Assembly: GCA_002354205.1 (NCBI GenBank) | Contig: DELD01000080.1 | Span: 1 to 14,536 of the forward strand | DNA from: Micavibrio sp. UBA2705 | Lineage (GTDB): Bacteria > Pseudomonadota > Alphaproteobacteria > Micavibrionales > Micavibrionaceae | DNA length: 14,536 nucleotides | Reading direction: 5' to 3' | Part shown: in pieces, positions 1 through 7,775 of the stretch | Numbering within the stretch: position 1 is the first letter of the stretch | Layout: every line of letters starts with the position of its first letter | Made by a program: the position numbers and the translations under genes | Notes under the pieces: generated by a model | What the model saw: only the letters and a program-made list of their open reading frames with translations | The model's database searches: none | Told to the model about the DNA's origin: nothing

Positions 1-2112
1 CTTGTCACAACTATATCAGCGCCTTTCGTAGCGCTGCTCGATGTGTTTAAGGCGACCATAGGGCAGTTAAAAAGAGCTGCGAACACTTTACCAAAAATAA
101 ACTTTGAACTGACTGCGGACGAGGAGCGCCTATCCTCAAAGTCAATAATTGACATCATCTCAGATAGAACCTCAGCAACAGTAAGCTCAAACGCGAATTT
201 GTTTGAAAGAATTACGCAAGCGACAAATGAAGATATTGCGCAGTTTGGCACAACGTCGGGCAGGGTAAATATCCCAACGATAGACAAGCCGCAAGTATCG
301 GTAGCTGATGAAATTATTAGCGCAAACGAAGAAGCCGAAAAGCTAAGCAAGACCTTTGGTGAAGACATACCAAGCGCGGTTGAGGGGCTTGTTGAACATA
401 TTGGCACGGACTTTGTGGACACGCTAGAGGGTGCATTTAAAAAGAGCGGTGACGGTTTTGACGGTTTCGTCTATGAGATGCAATCAAGCTTCACAGGATT
501 TATGAACAACATTGCCCAGATGGCGGCAAGACCCATAATGATGAATATTGTTGGCGCTGTATCAGGCGGCATGACAGGAATGTCGGCGGGCAACGTAAGC
601 GCGGGCGGCATAAGTTCAATACTGGGTAGCGGCTCAAGCGGTGGCGGCGGTTTCAGCCTTGGCAACTTAGGAAGCCTTGCAAGCAGCGGATTTTCTGCAC
701 TAACAAGCGGCCTTGGTGCTCCAATATTCGGGGCAGGCTCAATGATCGGTGGCGGCATCAATTCTATTGGTTCAGCGCTTGGACTGACTAACGCCAATTT
801 TATCGGCCCTATGATGCCAGGCACAAGCAGTCTTGCAAGCGCATTTACTCCCGCAGCTGGCATTGCAGGGTTTGCAGGGAATTTCTTAGGTGATTTAATT
901 TTTGGTGGCGATAGCGGGATCGGCTCATCACTCGGCGGCGCGGCTGGCGGCATCGCGGGCACTGCAATCGGTGCGAATATGGGCACGATACTCGGTTTTG
1001 CGGGTGGGCCCGCAGGCGCTTTGATAGGCGCTTTGGCTGGCAACGCTTTAGGCGGTCTTTTTGGCGGTGCAAGCGTTCCGTCAGATGCGGCAGATATTGG
1101 CCTAACTTTAAATAATGGTCAACTGACACGTGTTAGCGCAACTTCTGACGAAGCAAGCAGCGAAAGACTACAGCAGCTAGATTCAATTCAAAACACGCTA
1201 AGCCAAACACTGGGATCACTTCAATCCGCATTGGGTGTATCAATTAGCAGCGAAAGCGGTTTTTATATTGGCGCAACACGTAGAGAGCCGGGCATATCAA
1301 AAACTAGACAAGGCGGTTACAAGGAATTTGGAAGCCTTGAGGACGCTGTTAATTATACATTTAACACGGTTCTTGCTAATGCGGATATTTCTGGCGCGAG
1401 CAGCGAGTTTGAAGCGCGTTTCAGAGAGATTTTCTCAAGCGGCGGCACACTTGAAGAAAACATAAACTCGGTCATAGAGCTAAAATCTATCATGGATTTA
1501 ATTGCTAGTTTTGACACCGTTGCAGATAGCACAAACCCTTTGCAAGCTGCCCTTGATAGCCTTGATGCTCAATTCTCACAGCTTACGGCGCAAGCTACAG
1601 CACTGGGCTTGCCTGTTGCTAATCTTACAACCGCTTATGAGAAGCAAAGAGAAGCGCTTATCTCTGACACGCTGCAGCCGTTCCAAGACTTTTTAGATGC
1701 GCAGTTATTGTCAGATGTTAGCAGCCTATCAACAGCGGATAAGCTTGGCATGGCGCGCGGGGCTTTTGATGAAAATTTAGCGGCAATTAATACAGGCGAT
1801 TACTCAAACATAGACGCGCTGACAACACAGGCGAGCCAGTTGCTACAAATAGGCCGCGATGTGTTTGCAAGCGGCGAGGGCTTCACTGCGCTTGAAAGCT
1901 TTGTAAGACAGTCAATTGTCGGCGTTGGCGAAGGTCTTGGCGGCGAGGGTGCGCTTAACGGCGATATAGGGCAAGACATTGTGATTTCTAACGCTGAGCA
2001 AACAAGCATTTTGCAACAAATGGCGCTTGCTGTCCAAGAGTTGCAGGAAGAAAACAGAAAACTCAGAAAATCAATGGAGCGAGTCGGGAACTTGTTGGTG
2101 GTGCAGGCATGA
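1..2112 (+). CDS. Phage tail tape-measure protein, C-terminal part (5' end outside window)
   Basis: The reading frame is open from the first base, and the GTG at 43 has no ribosome binding site, so the gene begins upstream. About 703 residues are visible. The first ~165 are mostly charged and helical. A long glycine/alanine/serine-rich hydrophobic stretch follows (about nt 540-1080) with glycine-zipper spacing such as GGAAGGIAGTAIGANMG. The rest is helical and ends in a coiled-coil-like tail (QELQEENRKLRKSMERV). Tape-measure proteins run along the tail lumen, set tail length and help DNA cross the host envelope; hydrophobic Gly-rich segments near the C-terminus fit this. Position just upstream of hub and fibre genes is the standard siphophage order. 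No peptidoglycan hydrolase motif is seen in the visible part. The stop overlaps the next start by 4 bp (ATGA). The assignment rests on composition and order, not on a signature motif. Confidence 0.8.
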   Translation, partial: LVTTISAPFVALLDVFKATIGQLKRAANTLPKINFELTADEERLSSKSIIDIISDRTSATVSSNANLFERITQATNEDIAQFGTTSGRVNIPTIDKPQVSVADEIISANEEAEKLSKTFGEDIPSAVEGLVEHIGTDFVDTLEGAFKKSGDGFDGFVYEMQSSFTGFMNNIAQMAARPIMMNIVGAVSGGMTGMSAGNVSAGGISSILGSGSSGGGGFSLGNLGSLASSGFSALTSGLGAPIFGAGSMIGGGINSIGSALGLTNANFIGPMMPGTSSLASAFTPAAGIAGFAGNFLGDLIFGGDSGIGSSLGGAAGGIAGTAIGANMGTILGFAGGPAGALIGALAGNALGGLFGGASVPSDAADIGLTLNNGQLTRVSATSDEASSERLQQLDSIQNTLSQTLGSLQSALGVSISSESGFYIGATRREPGISKTRQGGYKEFGSLEDAVNYTFNTVLANADISGASSEFEARFREIFSSGGTLEENINSVIELKSIMDLIASFDTVADSTNPLQAALDSLDAQFSQLTAQATALGLPVANLTTAYEKQREALISDTLQPFQDFLDAQLLSDVSSLSTADKLGMARGAFDENLAAINTGDYSNIDALTTQASQLLQIGRDVFASGEGFTALESFVRQSIVGVGEGLGGEGALNGDIGQDIVISNAEQTSILQQMALAVQELQEENRKLRKSMERVGNLLVVQA

Positions 2113-3791
2113 GCATAGCTATCAGGTCAATATCAGAAATTGCAATAGGTGAGTTGCCTGCGGTTCTTGATGCGTCCGTTCCAAGCCCTTTTGCGGCTCT
2201 ATTAGAAGACCCAGAAGCGCGGATAATTTATATTATTGAGCTTTACCCATATTCAGAAGAAAAAGCCAATACAGGAAGCTTTCCCGCGCCTATAAGCTCA
2301 GTCGCGATTGGTGAGTTTGATTTTAAATATGTTGGCGGCGTGGAGTCTATATATATCAGTGATGCTGGATATTTGACAAAGCCAACTGACAGCCCCGCGA
2401 ACACAAGCTATTTACCGCTAACGGATAACCCTTTTCAGTTTGACGTGTCAATATTGAATGGCAATGAGTTTAGGGGCGGCGCTCCGTCTTTTGGCTCAGT
2501 TCGCATTAAGAATGGCGATAAAGAACTTGACGCGCTCATGGGGTACTATTGGGGCGGTCGAAGTGTAAAAGTATACGCGGGATCACCAGACTTCACGCGC
2601 TCACAGTTTGTAAAGATTTTCGACGGCTTGGCGCAGAGCGTAGAGGGTGACGAAGACGAAATAATCATCAACCTATCTGACAAGCAATCCATACTGGAAA
2701 GCAATTTCGAGCAGAATTTATATGAGGGAAGCGGTGGCCTTGATGGCGGCGAAGAGCTTGCAGGGAAGCCCAAGCCCCTTGTTTATGGTGCGTGCAAGAA
2801 TGTGCCTTTGACATTGGTGGACAGTGCAAATTTAATTTATCAAGTGCATGATGGGTCAATAGAAGCCGTAACAAAAGTTTTTGACCGAGGTGTTGAGCTG
2901 ACGAATGAGGGTGATGTTGCCGACATTACAGGCGAGAGCGTATCGGCAAGCAGCTTTAAAACTCAGCTATCAGGCGGCTATATTAAGTTAGGCTCTAATC
3001 CTGATGGGCGCATCACGGCGAATGTGCAAGGCGATAACACAGGCGGCTATGTTGATGAAATAGGCTCTATCACTTCGCGTCTGCTCAAAACTAAGCTTGA
3101 TCTGTCAAACTTCTCTGATGAGGAAATCGACCAAGGGGCGCTTAATGCCATTGACCAATCTATAAACTCAAGCCTTGGTTTCTATACCCAAGACAGCACA
3201 AACCTCAAGGCGGTTATTGATGCCCTGTTTGTTCCTGCTCAATGTTATTGGGCTTTTAGTAGGTTGGGGGAATTTACTGGCGGCGTTCTGGGTTCACCAT
3301 CATCACCGAGCCTGACACTAACCGCAGACAATATAGAAGATGATAGTTTTGAAGTCCTGAATGTTATACCCCCTGCGTGGCGTGTTTCAATTGAATATGA
3401 CAGATCATGGCTTGTGCAGAATGAAGATGATATGGCGAGCGGCGCAGCGACCGCGCAAAAAGATTTCGCAAAGCAGCAATATAGAAAAATCACCACCGAA
3501 AACAGAATCGTGCGCGGAAAGACAACAAACGCATATGAGGTAAGTTTTTCAACGTTGATCGATAGCGAAACGGACGCTTTGGCACAGATTGCACGCTTTG
3601 AGCAAATGTATCGTTCACAGCGTCAAGTTATCAGAATTAAAGCCTTAAAACTTCTGTTCCGCGTCTTTATTGGCGATGTGATTACCTTGACGCTCGACCG
3701 ATACGGATACGAAAGCGGCAAAGATTTCATCATTACAAATGTTTCAGAAGACATTGAAACAGCAAGTACAACATTGGAGTTATGGGGATGA
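2109..3791 (+). CDS. Phage tail hub/tip structural protein
   Basis: 560 residues, starting in a 4-bp ATGA overlap with the tape-measure gene, so translation is probably coupled; there is no strong Shine-Dalgarno of its own. The middle carries GKPKPLVYGACKNVPLTLVD (residues 219-238) followed by YQVHDGSIEAVTKVFDRGV, a signature I associate with large tail proteins of alphaproteobacterial phages that follow the tape measure. The C-terminus (GDVITLTLDRYG, then FIITNVSEDI) looks like the closing beta-domain of hub proteins. Residues 1-210 are beta-rich and contain no membrane segment. The likely role is to close the distal end of the tail tube and anchor the fibres. The exact homologue (distal tail protein versus hub) cannot be fixed by eye. 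Confidence 0.75.
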   Translation: MSIAIRSISEIAIGELPAVLDASVPSPFAALLEDPEARIIYIIELYPYSEEKANTGSFPAPISSVAIGEFDFKYVGGVESIYISDAGYLTKPTDSPANTSYLPLTDNPFQFDVSILNGNEFRGGAPSFGSVRIKNGDKELDALMGYYWGGRSVKVYAGSPDFTRSQFVKIFDGLAQSVEGDEDEIIINLSDKQSILESNFEQNLYEGSGGLDGGEELAGKPKPLVYGACKNVPLTLVDSANLIYQVHDGSIEAVTKVFDRGVELTNEGDVADITGESVSASSFKTQLSGGYIKLGSNPDGRITANVQGDNTGGYVDEIGSITSRLLKTKLDLSNFSDEEIDQGALNAIDQSINSSLGFYTQDSTNLKAVIDALFVPAQCYWAFSRLGEFTGGVLGSPSSPSLTLTADNIEDDSFEVLNVIPPAWRVSIEYDRSWLVQNEDDMASGAATAQKDFAKQQYRKITTENRIVRGKTTNAYEVSFSTLIDSETDALAQIARFEQMYRSQRQVIRIKALKLLFRVFIGDVITLTLDRYGYESGKDFIITNVSEDIETASTTLELWG

Positions 3792-4564
3792 CAAACATTT
3801 ATCTCGCGCGGCCTGATCTGTCCGATGCGGCAAGCGTTACAGGCTCTACGGCATTGGGCGATATGAGCCTACAGAACGTACAGAAAAAGTCTTTATCCCG
3901 CGTCTATCGCACAAGTGATTTATCGGCAACCATTGCTATTGATTTAGGCGCAGCGCAAGAAATTGACTTCTGCTCAATCGTTGCCCACAACGCAACAGCA
4001 AGCGGCACGGTCACAATAAAAGCGGGAAGCACAGATGCGGTGAGCGATTACACAAGCGGCGCTCTCGACCTGATAACCGGCAATGATCTCGGCTATGAAT
4101 TAAACAGCTTTGCAGCGAGCTTCACAGCTCAGACATATAGATATTGGCAGCTAGAATTTAGTGACGCAAGCAACCCAGATTCATATTTGCAAATAGGGCG
4201 CGTTTACCTTTCAAAAGCGTTCACACCCACAACAAATATTGATTATGGCGTTGAAGAGGGATTCTCCGATCAATCGCGCGTATCGAGGACTATATCAAGC
4301 GAGGTTATCTCAGTTGACCGCGACCCTTTCCGCGTAGCCACTTTCGAAATGTCATTTTTAAGCCAGGATGAAGCTTTCACCTCATTATATGAATTTGATC
4401 GCCTACGCGGCAAAAAAAAGGACGTTGTTTTTGTCCCTGATATGAGCGAAACCACACATTTTCAGCGCCGCTTTATTTACGGCATTTTTAACGAGATGAA
4501 CCCGATTGTTAATAGGGCTTTTCGTCTTTACCGCAAACGCTACAGAATAGAGGAAGTGAAATAA
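3788..4564 (+). CDS. Discoidin-like (galactose-binding fold) phage tail protein
   Basis: 258 residues from the ATG at 3788. An in-frame ATG at 3782 would add two residues, but GGAG at 3776-3779 sits 8 nt from 3788 and only 2 nt from 3782, and 3788 gives the ATGA overlap also seen one gene upstream. The N-terminal half (about residues 35-143) has a jelly-roll carbohydrate-binding pattern: alternating beta-strands with IAIDLGAAQEIDFCSIVAHN and, near the end, YRYWQLEFSD...LQIGRVYL. The C-terminal half (about 155-258) is basic and aromatic (LRGKKKDVVFVPD, AFRLYRKRYRIEEVK) and probably docks on the tail tip. Such proteins serve as tail-tip or host-recognition adaptors. The carbohydrate-binding role is inferred from fold pattern only. 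Confidence 0.65.
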   Translation: MTNIYLARPDLSDAASVTGSTALGDMSLQNVQKKSLSRVYRTSDLSATIAIDLGAAQEIDFCSIVAHNATASGTVTIKAGSTDAVSDYTSGALDLITGNDLGYELNSFAASFTAQTYRYWQLEFSDASNPDSYLQIGRVYLSKAFTPTTNIDYGVEEGFSDQSRVSRTISSEVISVDRDPFRVATFEMSFLSQDEAFTSLYEFDRLRGKKKDVVFVPDMSETTHFQRRFIYGIFNEMNPIVNRAFRLYRKRYRIEEVK

Positions 4565-4565
4565 A

Positions 4566-5555
4566 ATGGTCTTTAAGATTGCAGATAGGGTTTTTGAAAC
4601 CACGACAACACAAGGCACGGGCACGCTTAATTTAGTCGGGCCACAGACAGGCTTTCAAAGCTTTGTTTCGGGTATTGGTGACGGCAATGAGTGTTACTAC
4701 GTTATTGATGATGGCGCTGACTGGGAGGTCGGCATCGGCACTGTTTCGGCGGGATCACCAGACACATTATCGCGGGATACAATCCTTGAGAGTTCAAACA
4801 GTGACGCTGCTGTCAATTGGGGTTCTGGGACAAGAAACGTGCGCATAAGCATTCCCGCTGAAGGATTGCTCGCAGAGCATAAGCAAAACGCTTTTAGAAC
4901 GGCTGGCGAGCTTACAATATCAAGCGGTGCGGTGACTGTTACAGCATCAAACCATAATATTGACACAGAGAGCGACGCAGCGGATGATGATTTAGACACA
5001 ATAAATGGCGGGCGCGAGGGCGCTTTTGTCATTCTGCGCATTACCGACGATGCAAGAGCGGTAACGGTTAAACACAATACCGGCAATATTTTGACACCAG
5101 ATGGCAATGATATTGATTTAGATAGTACAAATAAGACCGTCATAATGCAGTATCATGACTCCATGAGCGCCTGGCTTGTTTTAAGTGCACCATCATCATC
5201 ACAGCAGCTGCCTGTCGGTTCTTTTTACTTTAATGATGCGGTAAGCACTAACCCTGCTACCTTACTTGGTTACGGTACATGGGTTGCGATTCAAGGTCGC
5301 GTTATTATCGGTGCGGACGGGTCATACCCCGTCGGAACGACAGGAGGCAGCGCGACAACCACACAAACAAGCTCGCAGATCGCAAGTCACACGCACACGT
5401 TTAGCCGCAACAACGTAGGCGGCGCTTTCTCAACAGTCGCTGTGTGTGGTGGTGTAAGCGCGGGTTCAGTAACAACATCAAGCGCAGGCTCTGGCTCTGC
5501 AATGACAACAATTCCGCCGTATTACGCGGCCTACTCATGGAGGAGAACAGCATAA
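4566..5555 (+). CDS. Phage tail fibre / receptor-binding protein with HTHTF tip
   Basis: 329 residues; AGGAAG at 4551-4556 lies 9 nt before the ATG, one base after the preceding stop. Residues 1-98 (ADRVFETTTTQGTGTLNLVG ... DTLSRDTILESS ... NVRISIPAEG) are an N-terminal module I recognise from alphaproteobacterial phage fibres, which probably attaches to the tail tip. Residues 112-208 form a beta-rich shaft. Residues 216-329 are a collar/gp12-like tip: LPVGSFYF, NPATLLGYGTWVAIQGRVIIGA, a TGG turn, HTHTF at 275-279 (a possible metal-binding His-x-His as in trimeric fibre tips) and the ending IPPYYAAYSWRRTA. It probably contacts the receptor on the host surface. Residues 280-312 are low-complexity Ser/Gly/Thr and may be the variable loop. 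Confidence 0.85.
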   Translation: MVFKIADRVFETTTTQGTGTLNLVGPQTGFQSFVSGIGDGNECYYVIDDGADWEVGIGTVSAGSPDTLSRDTILESSNSDAAVNWGSGTRNVRISIPAEGLLAEHKQNAFRTAGELTISSGAVTVTASNHNIDTESDAADDDLDTINGGREGAFVILRITDDARAVTVKHNTGNILTPDGNDIDLDSTNKTVIMQYHDSMSAWLVLSAPSSSQQLPVGSFYFNDAVSTNPATLLGYGTWVAIQGRVIIGADGSYPVGTTGGSATTTQTSSQIASHTHTFSRNNVGGAFSTVAVCGGVSAGSVTTSSAGSGSAMTTIPPYYAAYSWRRTA

Positions 5556-6199
5556 TGAGATTAATAGAAATAGACACAGAAGAATCAATTGTAATTGCTG
5601 ACGGCCTAACACTTAAAATAGACTTCTCGCTCGATGAGAACATAAAAGGCATTTTCTGGGATGAAAGCGTAAAGGCAGGTTTTATAGAGGTACATGAAGG
5701 TCGAGGGGTGGTTTTGTCCTCTTTTGATGAGTTTAAGCCGATTATTGATGCATTTAAAGAGAAAGCCAAATCCCCTAAAAGCACAGATTATTATATGCGT
5801 ATTATCGCAGATGATAACTTAGTTGACATTGACGGCGAGTCTTTCGAGTTCGAGGAACTTGATATTGATGAAAGTTACCATGCGGTTTCATGGGATGGTG
5901 AAAGCGGTTTCATAGAAACCAAAACAGGGCGCAACATTAGCCTTGTGAATTTGGATGAATTTTCTCATATCATCGCTCTGCACGCGCAGAAGCTCGCCGA
6001 TAAGAAAGATGAACAACAGGCCTTAGAGGATGAGTTCAACAGCCCGCCTAACGTTATTAAGCGTGAGATCATCACTCTTGAACAGGAAATAACGCCGCGC
6101 CGTTTGCGTGAAGCTTTGTTGACGCAAGGTGGCGCTGAATGGCTCAATCAGCAAGAGGGCTTAATTCAATCAATGCGCGACGATTTAGCCAAATTGTAA
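5555..6199 (+). CDS. Phage protein with tandemly duplicated domain, possible fibre-assembly/chaperone role
   Basis: 214 residues from the ATG at 5555, which shares one base with the fibre stop (TAATG) and has GGAGGAG at 5539-5545. An in-frame ATG at 5537 lies within that ribosome binding site, and the frame stays open back to a GTG at 5444 inside the fibre gene; both are less likely. The protein contains two diverged copies of one unit: residues 1-71 and 80-147. Shared landmarks are MR at 1 and 81, DG at 16 and 93, W35/W113, GFIE at 42 and 118, GR at 49 and 125, and DEF..II at 58 and 134. A charged linker leads to a C-terminal helix (EQEITPRRLREALLTQGGAE, then WL..QE.LI..MR.DL), a type of ending I know from small tail-module proteins of such phages. 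No enzyme motif is visible. Position right after the fibre suggests assembly help or a second fibre component. Confidence 0.7.
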   Translation: MRLIEIDTEESIVIADGLTLKIDFSLDENIKGIFWDESVKAGFIEVHEGRGVVLSSFDEFKPIIDAFKEKAKSPKSTDYYMRIIADDNLVDIDGESFEFEELDIDESYHAVSWDGESGFIETKTGRNISLVNLDEFSHIIALHAQKLADKKDEQQALEDEFNSPPNVIKREIITLEQEITPRRLREALLTQGGAEWLNQQEGLIQSMRDDLAKL

Positions 6200-6212
6200 G
6201 GGAGATCTTTTT

Positions 6213-6860
6213 ATGTTTTTTTCACTTTTAACGGTCTTTATATTCGCCTTGGCTTATGCCTTAAAAGGCGGCAGCGGTAACTTTTTAAAAAATTGGAATG
6301 AGGTACGAAACCGAAACGCTTTTCTTAACCGTATTATGGATGGGAGAGTCATAGGCACAATATTGGTGTTTGTATTCGCTTTGGTTGCTTTTGGTGATTA
6401 TCAGTATCACGATGCACTTAAGGGCTTGCCAGTTTATAGCATCAACCTGATAAGCTCTTCGCTGTTTGCTGCGGCTTGGTTGGTGGGCGTAGCGCCAAGC
6501 ATGGGCGAAGAACACGGCGCAGTCGGTCGCATTGGCAGAGCTTGGGGCCCTTATCTGGCATGGATGCCGCAAATTAAACATTTCGACCTCATGGGATTGC
6601 GCCTTTTCTCATATACAGAGGGGCGAGAATACGGGATCAAGAAAGCCGTGCAACGCGGTATTTTTATAGGTGCGGCTATGGCCTTGGCAACTGGTTACGT
6701 GCCTTATATTTGCTTTAGCTTGCTGTTTGTCCCTTGCGTATTCATAGGCCAAGAGCTTTCTTTCCGCATCTTAAAACGTGATGGATGGGTCATATCTGAG
6801 CCTATTATCGGCGCAGTTGTTTACGGCATCCCAACGGCGATGATGATAAACGCAATGTAA
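6213..6860 (+). CDS. Multi-pass membrane protein of unknown function in the phage late operon
   Basis: 215 residues; AAGGGAG at 6198-6204 lies 8 nt before the ATG. Hydrophobic segments are at about residues 2-18, 47-61, 76-94, 148-167, 166-179 and 195-212, so four to six membrane passes are likely. A conserved-looking polar stretch between the third and fourth (MGEEHGAVGRIGRAWGPYLA, residues 97-116) with charged and aromatic residues may be functional. I do not recognise the family. The position between tail genes and the lysis cassette allows a role as holin or antiholin, as a superinfection-exclusion protein or in inner-membrane modification; the length is large for a holin. The function is left open. 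Confidence 0.75.
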   Translation: MFFSLLTVFIFALAYALKGGSGNFLKNWNEVRNRNAFLNRIMDGRVIGTILVFVFALVAFGDYQYHDALKGLPVYSINLISSSLFAAAWLVGVAPSMGEEHGAVGRIGRAWGPYLAWMPQIKHFDLMGLRLFSYTEGREYGIKKAVQRGIFIGAAMALATGYVPYICFSLLFVPCVFIGQELSFRILKRDGWVISEPIIGAVVYGIPTAMMINAM

Positions 6861-6906
6861 GGCCGTGCAACGCGGTTCGTAATTTCTAAAATAAAGGGTT
6901 TCTGGT

Positions 6907-7149
6907 ATGGGCGAAGATGTGAACGACATTAGCGGCGCGGCTGCACAAGGCATTGTCAGCCTTTTCAACATCGACCCCCTTGTTACGGTTTTGGTTCTTG
7001 TGAATATCGCCCTTGTTTGGCTTGCTCGCTATTTGATACAGCGAAACGAAAAGCAAAACGACAAGGTAACACAGGCCTTAATTGAAAACACAGCGGTAAT
7101 AGCTGAATTTAAGGAGATGGTGCGTGCGCTTATGGCTCAAAAGAATTGA
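6907..7149 (+). CDS. Small one-TM protein, candidate holin
   Basis: 80 residues; AAAGGG at 6893-6898 lies 8 nt before the ATG. There is one membrane segment (about residues 24-40, LVTVLVLVNIALVWLAR), preceded by a short acidic N-terminus and followed by a charged amphipathic helix (QRNEKQNDKVTQALIENTAV, then EFKEMVRAL). Size, single TM, C-terminal coiled coil and location immediately before the endolysin fit a holin or holin accessory protein, which would open the inner membrane at lysis. There is no family signature, so the name rests on context. Confidence 0.65.
   Translation: MGEDVNDISGAAAQGIVSLFNIDPLVTVLVLVNIALVWLARYLIQRNEKQNDKVTQALIENTAVIAEFKEMVRALMAQKN
7111..7116 (+). promoter_or_regulatory. 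Ribosome binding site for the 49-residue ORF
   Basis: AAGGAG, a near-perfect Shine-Dalgarno, lies inside the 3' end of the holin-like gene, 7 nt before the GTG at 7124. It is the main reason for accepting the short ORF and its non-ATG start. Confidence 0.6.
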
Positions 7150-7273
7150 AAACGCTGTTTTCCCATGCGGAAAGAAGCTTGAAGAAATTGCAAAACAGAA
7201 CAGCTTAGCGAACGCGGAAGCGAAAGCCGTTGTTCGTGATCTCACAAGCAAAATAGGATTGCACTCAAATTGA
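7124..7273 (+). CDS. 49-residue protein in the lysis cassette
   Basis: This small ORF starts at a GTG and overlaps the end of the holin-like gene by 26 bp in another frame. AAGGAG lies 7 nt upstream. The product begins MRLWLKRIENAVFPCGKKLE, continues with an Ala/Glu/Lys-rich helix (EEIAKQNSLANAEAKAVVRD) and ends TSKIGLHSN. It is basic, has a single Cys at 15 and no membrane segment. Its stop overlaps the likely TTG start of the endolysin as TTGA, so its translation could feed the endolysin start. Without it there would be a 120-bp gap in an otherwise gapless operon. The function is unknown; an antiholin or lysis-timing role is only a guess from position. Confidence 0.55.
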   Translation: MRLWLKRIENAVFPCGKKLEEIAKQNSLANAEAKAVVRDLTSKIGLHSN

Positions 7274-7764
7274 TTAAGAAGATTTTTGGCCAGTTCTTGG
7301 CGTTATTTATTAGCAAGAAAAGGAATCCCCCAACGATGAAAAAAATTGATGTTCACGCCTTGGATGTTGTTGCCAAAACCTTATGGGGTGAAGCCAGAGG
7401 GGAAGGGCGCACAGGGATGAAAGCAGTTGCGCACGTAATTAAGAACCGCGCAGATATATCAAAGCAGAACGGCGGCTACTGGTGGGGCAATGGCCTTGTT
7501 GGTGTATGCAAAAAGCCTTGGCAATTTTCATGCTGGAATAAAAGCGACCCGAACCGCGCGAAACTTGAGGGAAGCAAGTTATACAGCAATCTAAGCTTTT
7601 CCGTTGCTTTGGAAGTCGCAGAAGAAGTTCTCACAGGACAGAGCGCAGATATAACAAATGGCGCAAACCATTATCACACGAAAGATATGGACAGTTACCC
7701 AAAATGGGCCGCTGAAGCTAAGCCAGTAGCTGAGATCGGCAATCACTTATTTTATAAGCTGTAG
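7270..7764 (+). CDS. Endolysin, SleB-type cell wall hydrolase (Hydrolase_2 family)
   Basis: 164 residues from a TTG start that overlaps the preceding stop (TTGA). An alternative ATG at 7336, with AAAAGGA 11 nt upstream, would give 142 residues and keep the whole catalytic domain. The SleB core is clear: TLWGEARGEGRTGMKAVAHV then KNR at residues 37-60, where E41 corresponds to the catalytic glutamate of spore-cortex lytic enzymes; VC..PWQFSCWN at 79-90; and GANHYHTKDMDSYPKWA at 131-147. The family cleaves peptidoglycan glycan strands, probably as a lytic transglycosylase. The long form carries a short hydrophobic patch (IFGQFLALFI, residues 5-14) between lysines; it is too short for a convincing signal or SAR anchor, so release through the holin is assumed. 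Confidence 0.88.
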   Translation: MIKKIFGQFLALFISKKRNPPTMKKIDVHALDVVAKTLWGEARGEGRTGMKAVAHVIKNRADISKQNGGYWWGNGLVGVCKKPWQFSCWNKSDPNRAKLEGSKLYSNLSFSVALEVAEEVLTGQSADITNGANHYHTKDMDSYPKWAAEAKPVAEIGNHLFYKL

Positions 7765-7767
7765 GAG
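7763..7767 (+). promoter_or_regulatory. Ribosome binding site deciding the inner-spanin start
   Basis: AGGAG spans the endolysin stop codon and ends 8 nt before the ATG at 7776. A GTG at 7767 in the same frame overlaps this motif and has no site of its own, so 7776 is preferred. Confidence 0.55.
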
Positions 7768-7775
7768 TGACCGGC

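Noticed and set aside
471..1043. Minus-strand open frame of 190 codons, proline/alanine-rich
   Set aside because: It is antisense to the glycine/alanine-rich part of the tape-measure gene; GC-rich Gly/Ala codons read backwards give Pro/Ala runs. No ribosome binding site or recognisable domain.
43..2112. GTG at 43 as the true start of the first gene
   Set aside because: The frame is open upstream to the window edge, there is no Shine-Dalgarno before 43, and tape-measure genes are usually much longer, so the gene is treated as truncated by the window.
5401..5784. Minus-strand open frame of 127 codons across the fibre/duplicated-domain junction
   Set aside because: It crosses two well-supported plus-strand genes and its product is low-complexity Ser/Leu/Arg without a domain.
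7767..7775. GTG at 7767 as the i-spanin start
   Set aside because: It overlaps the AGGAG that is correctly spaced for the ATG at 7776, and has no site of its own.
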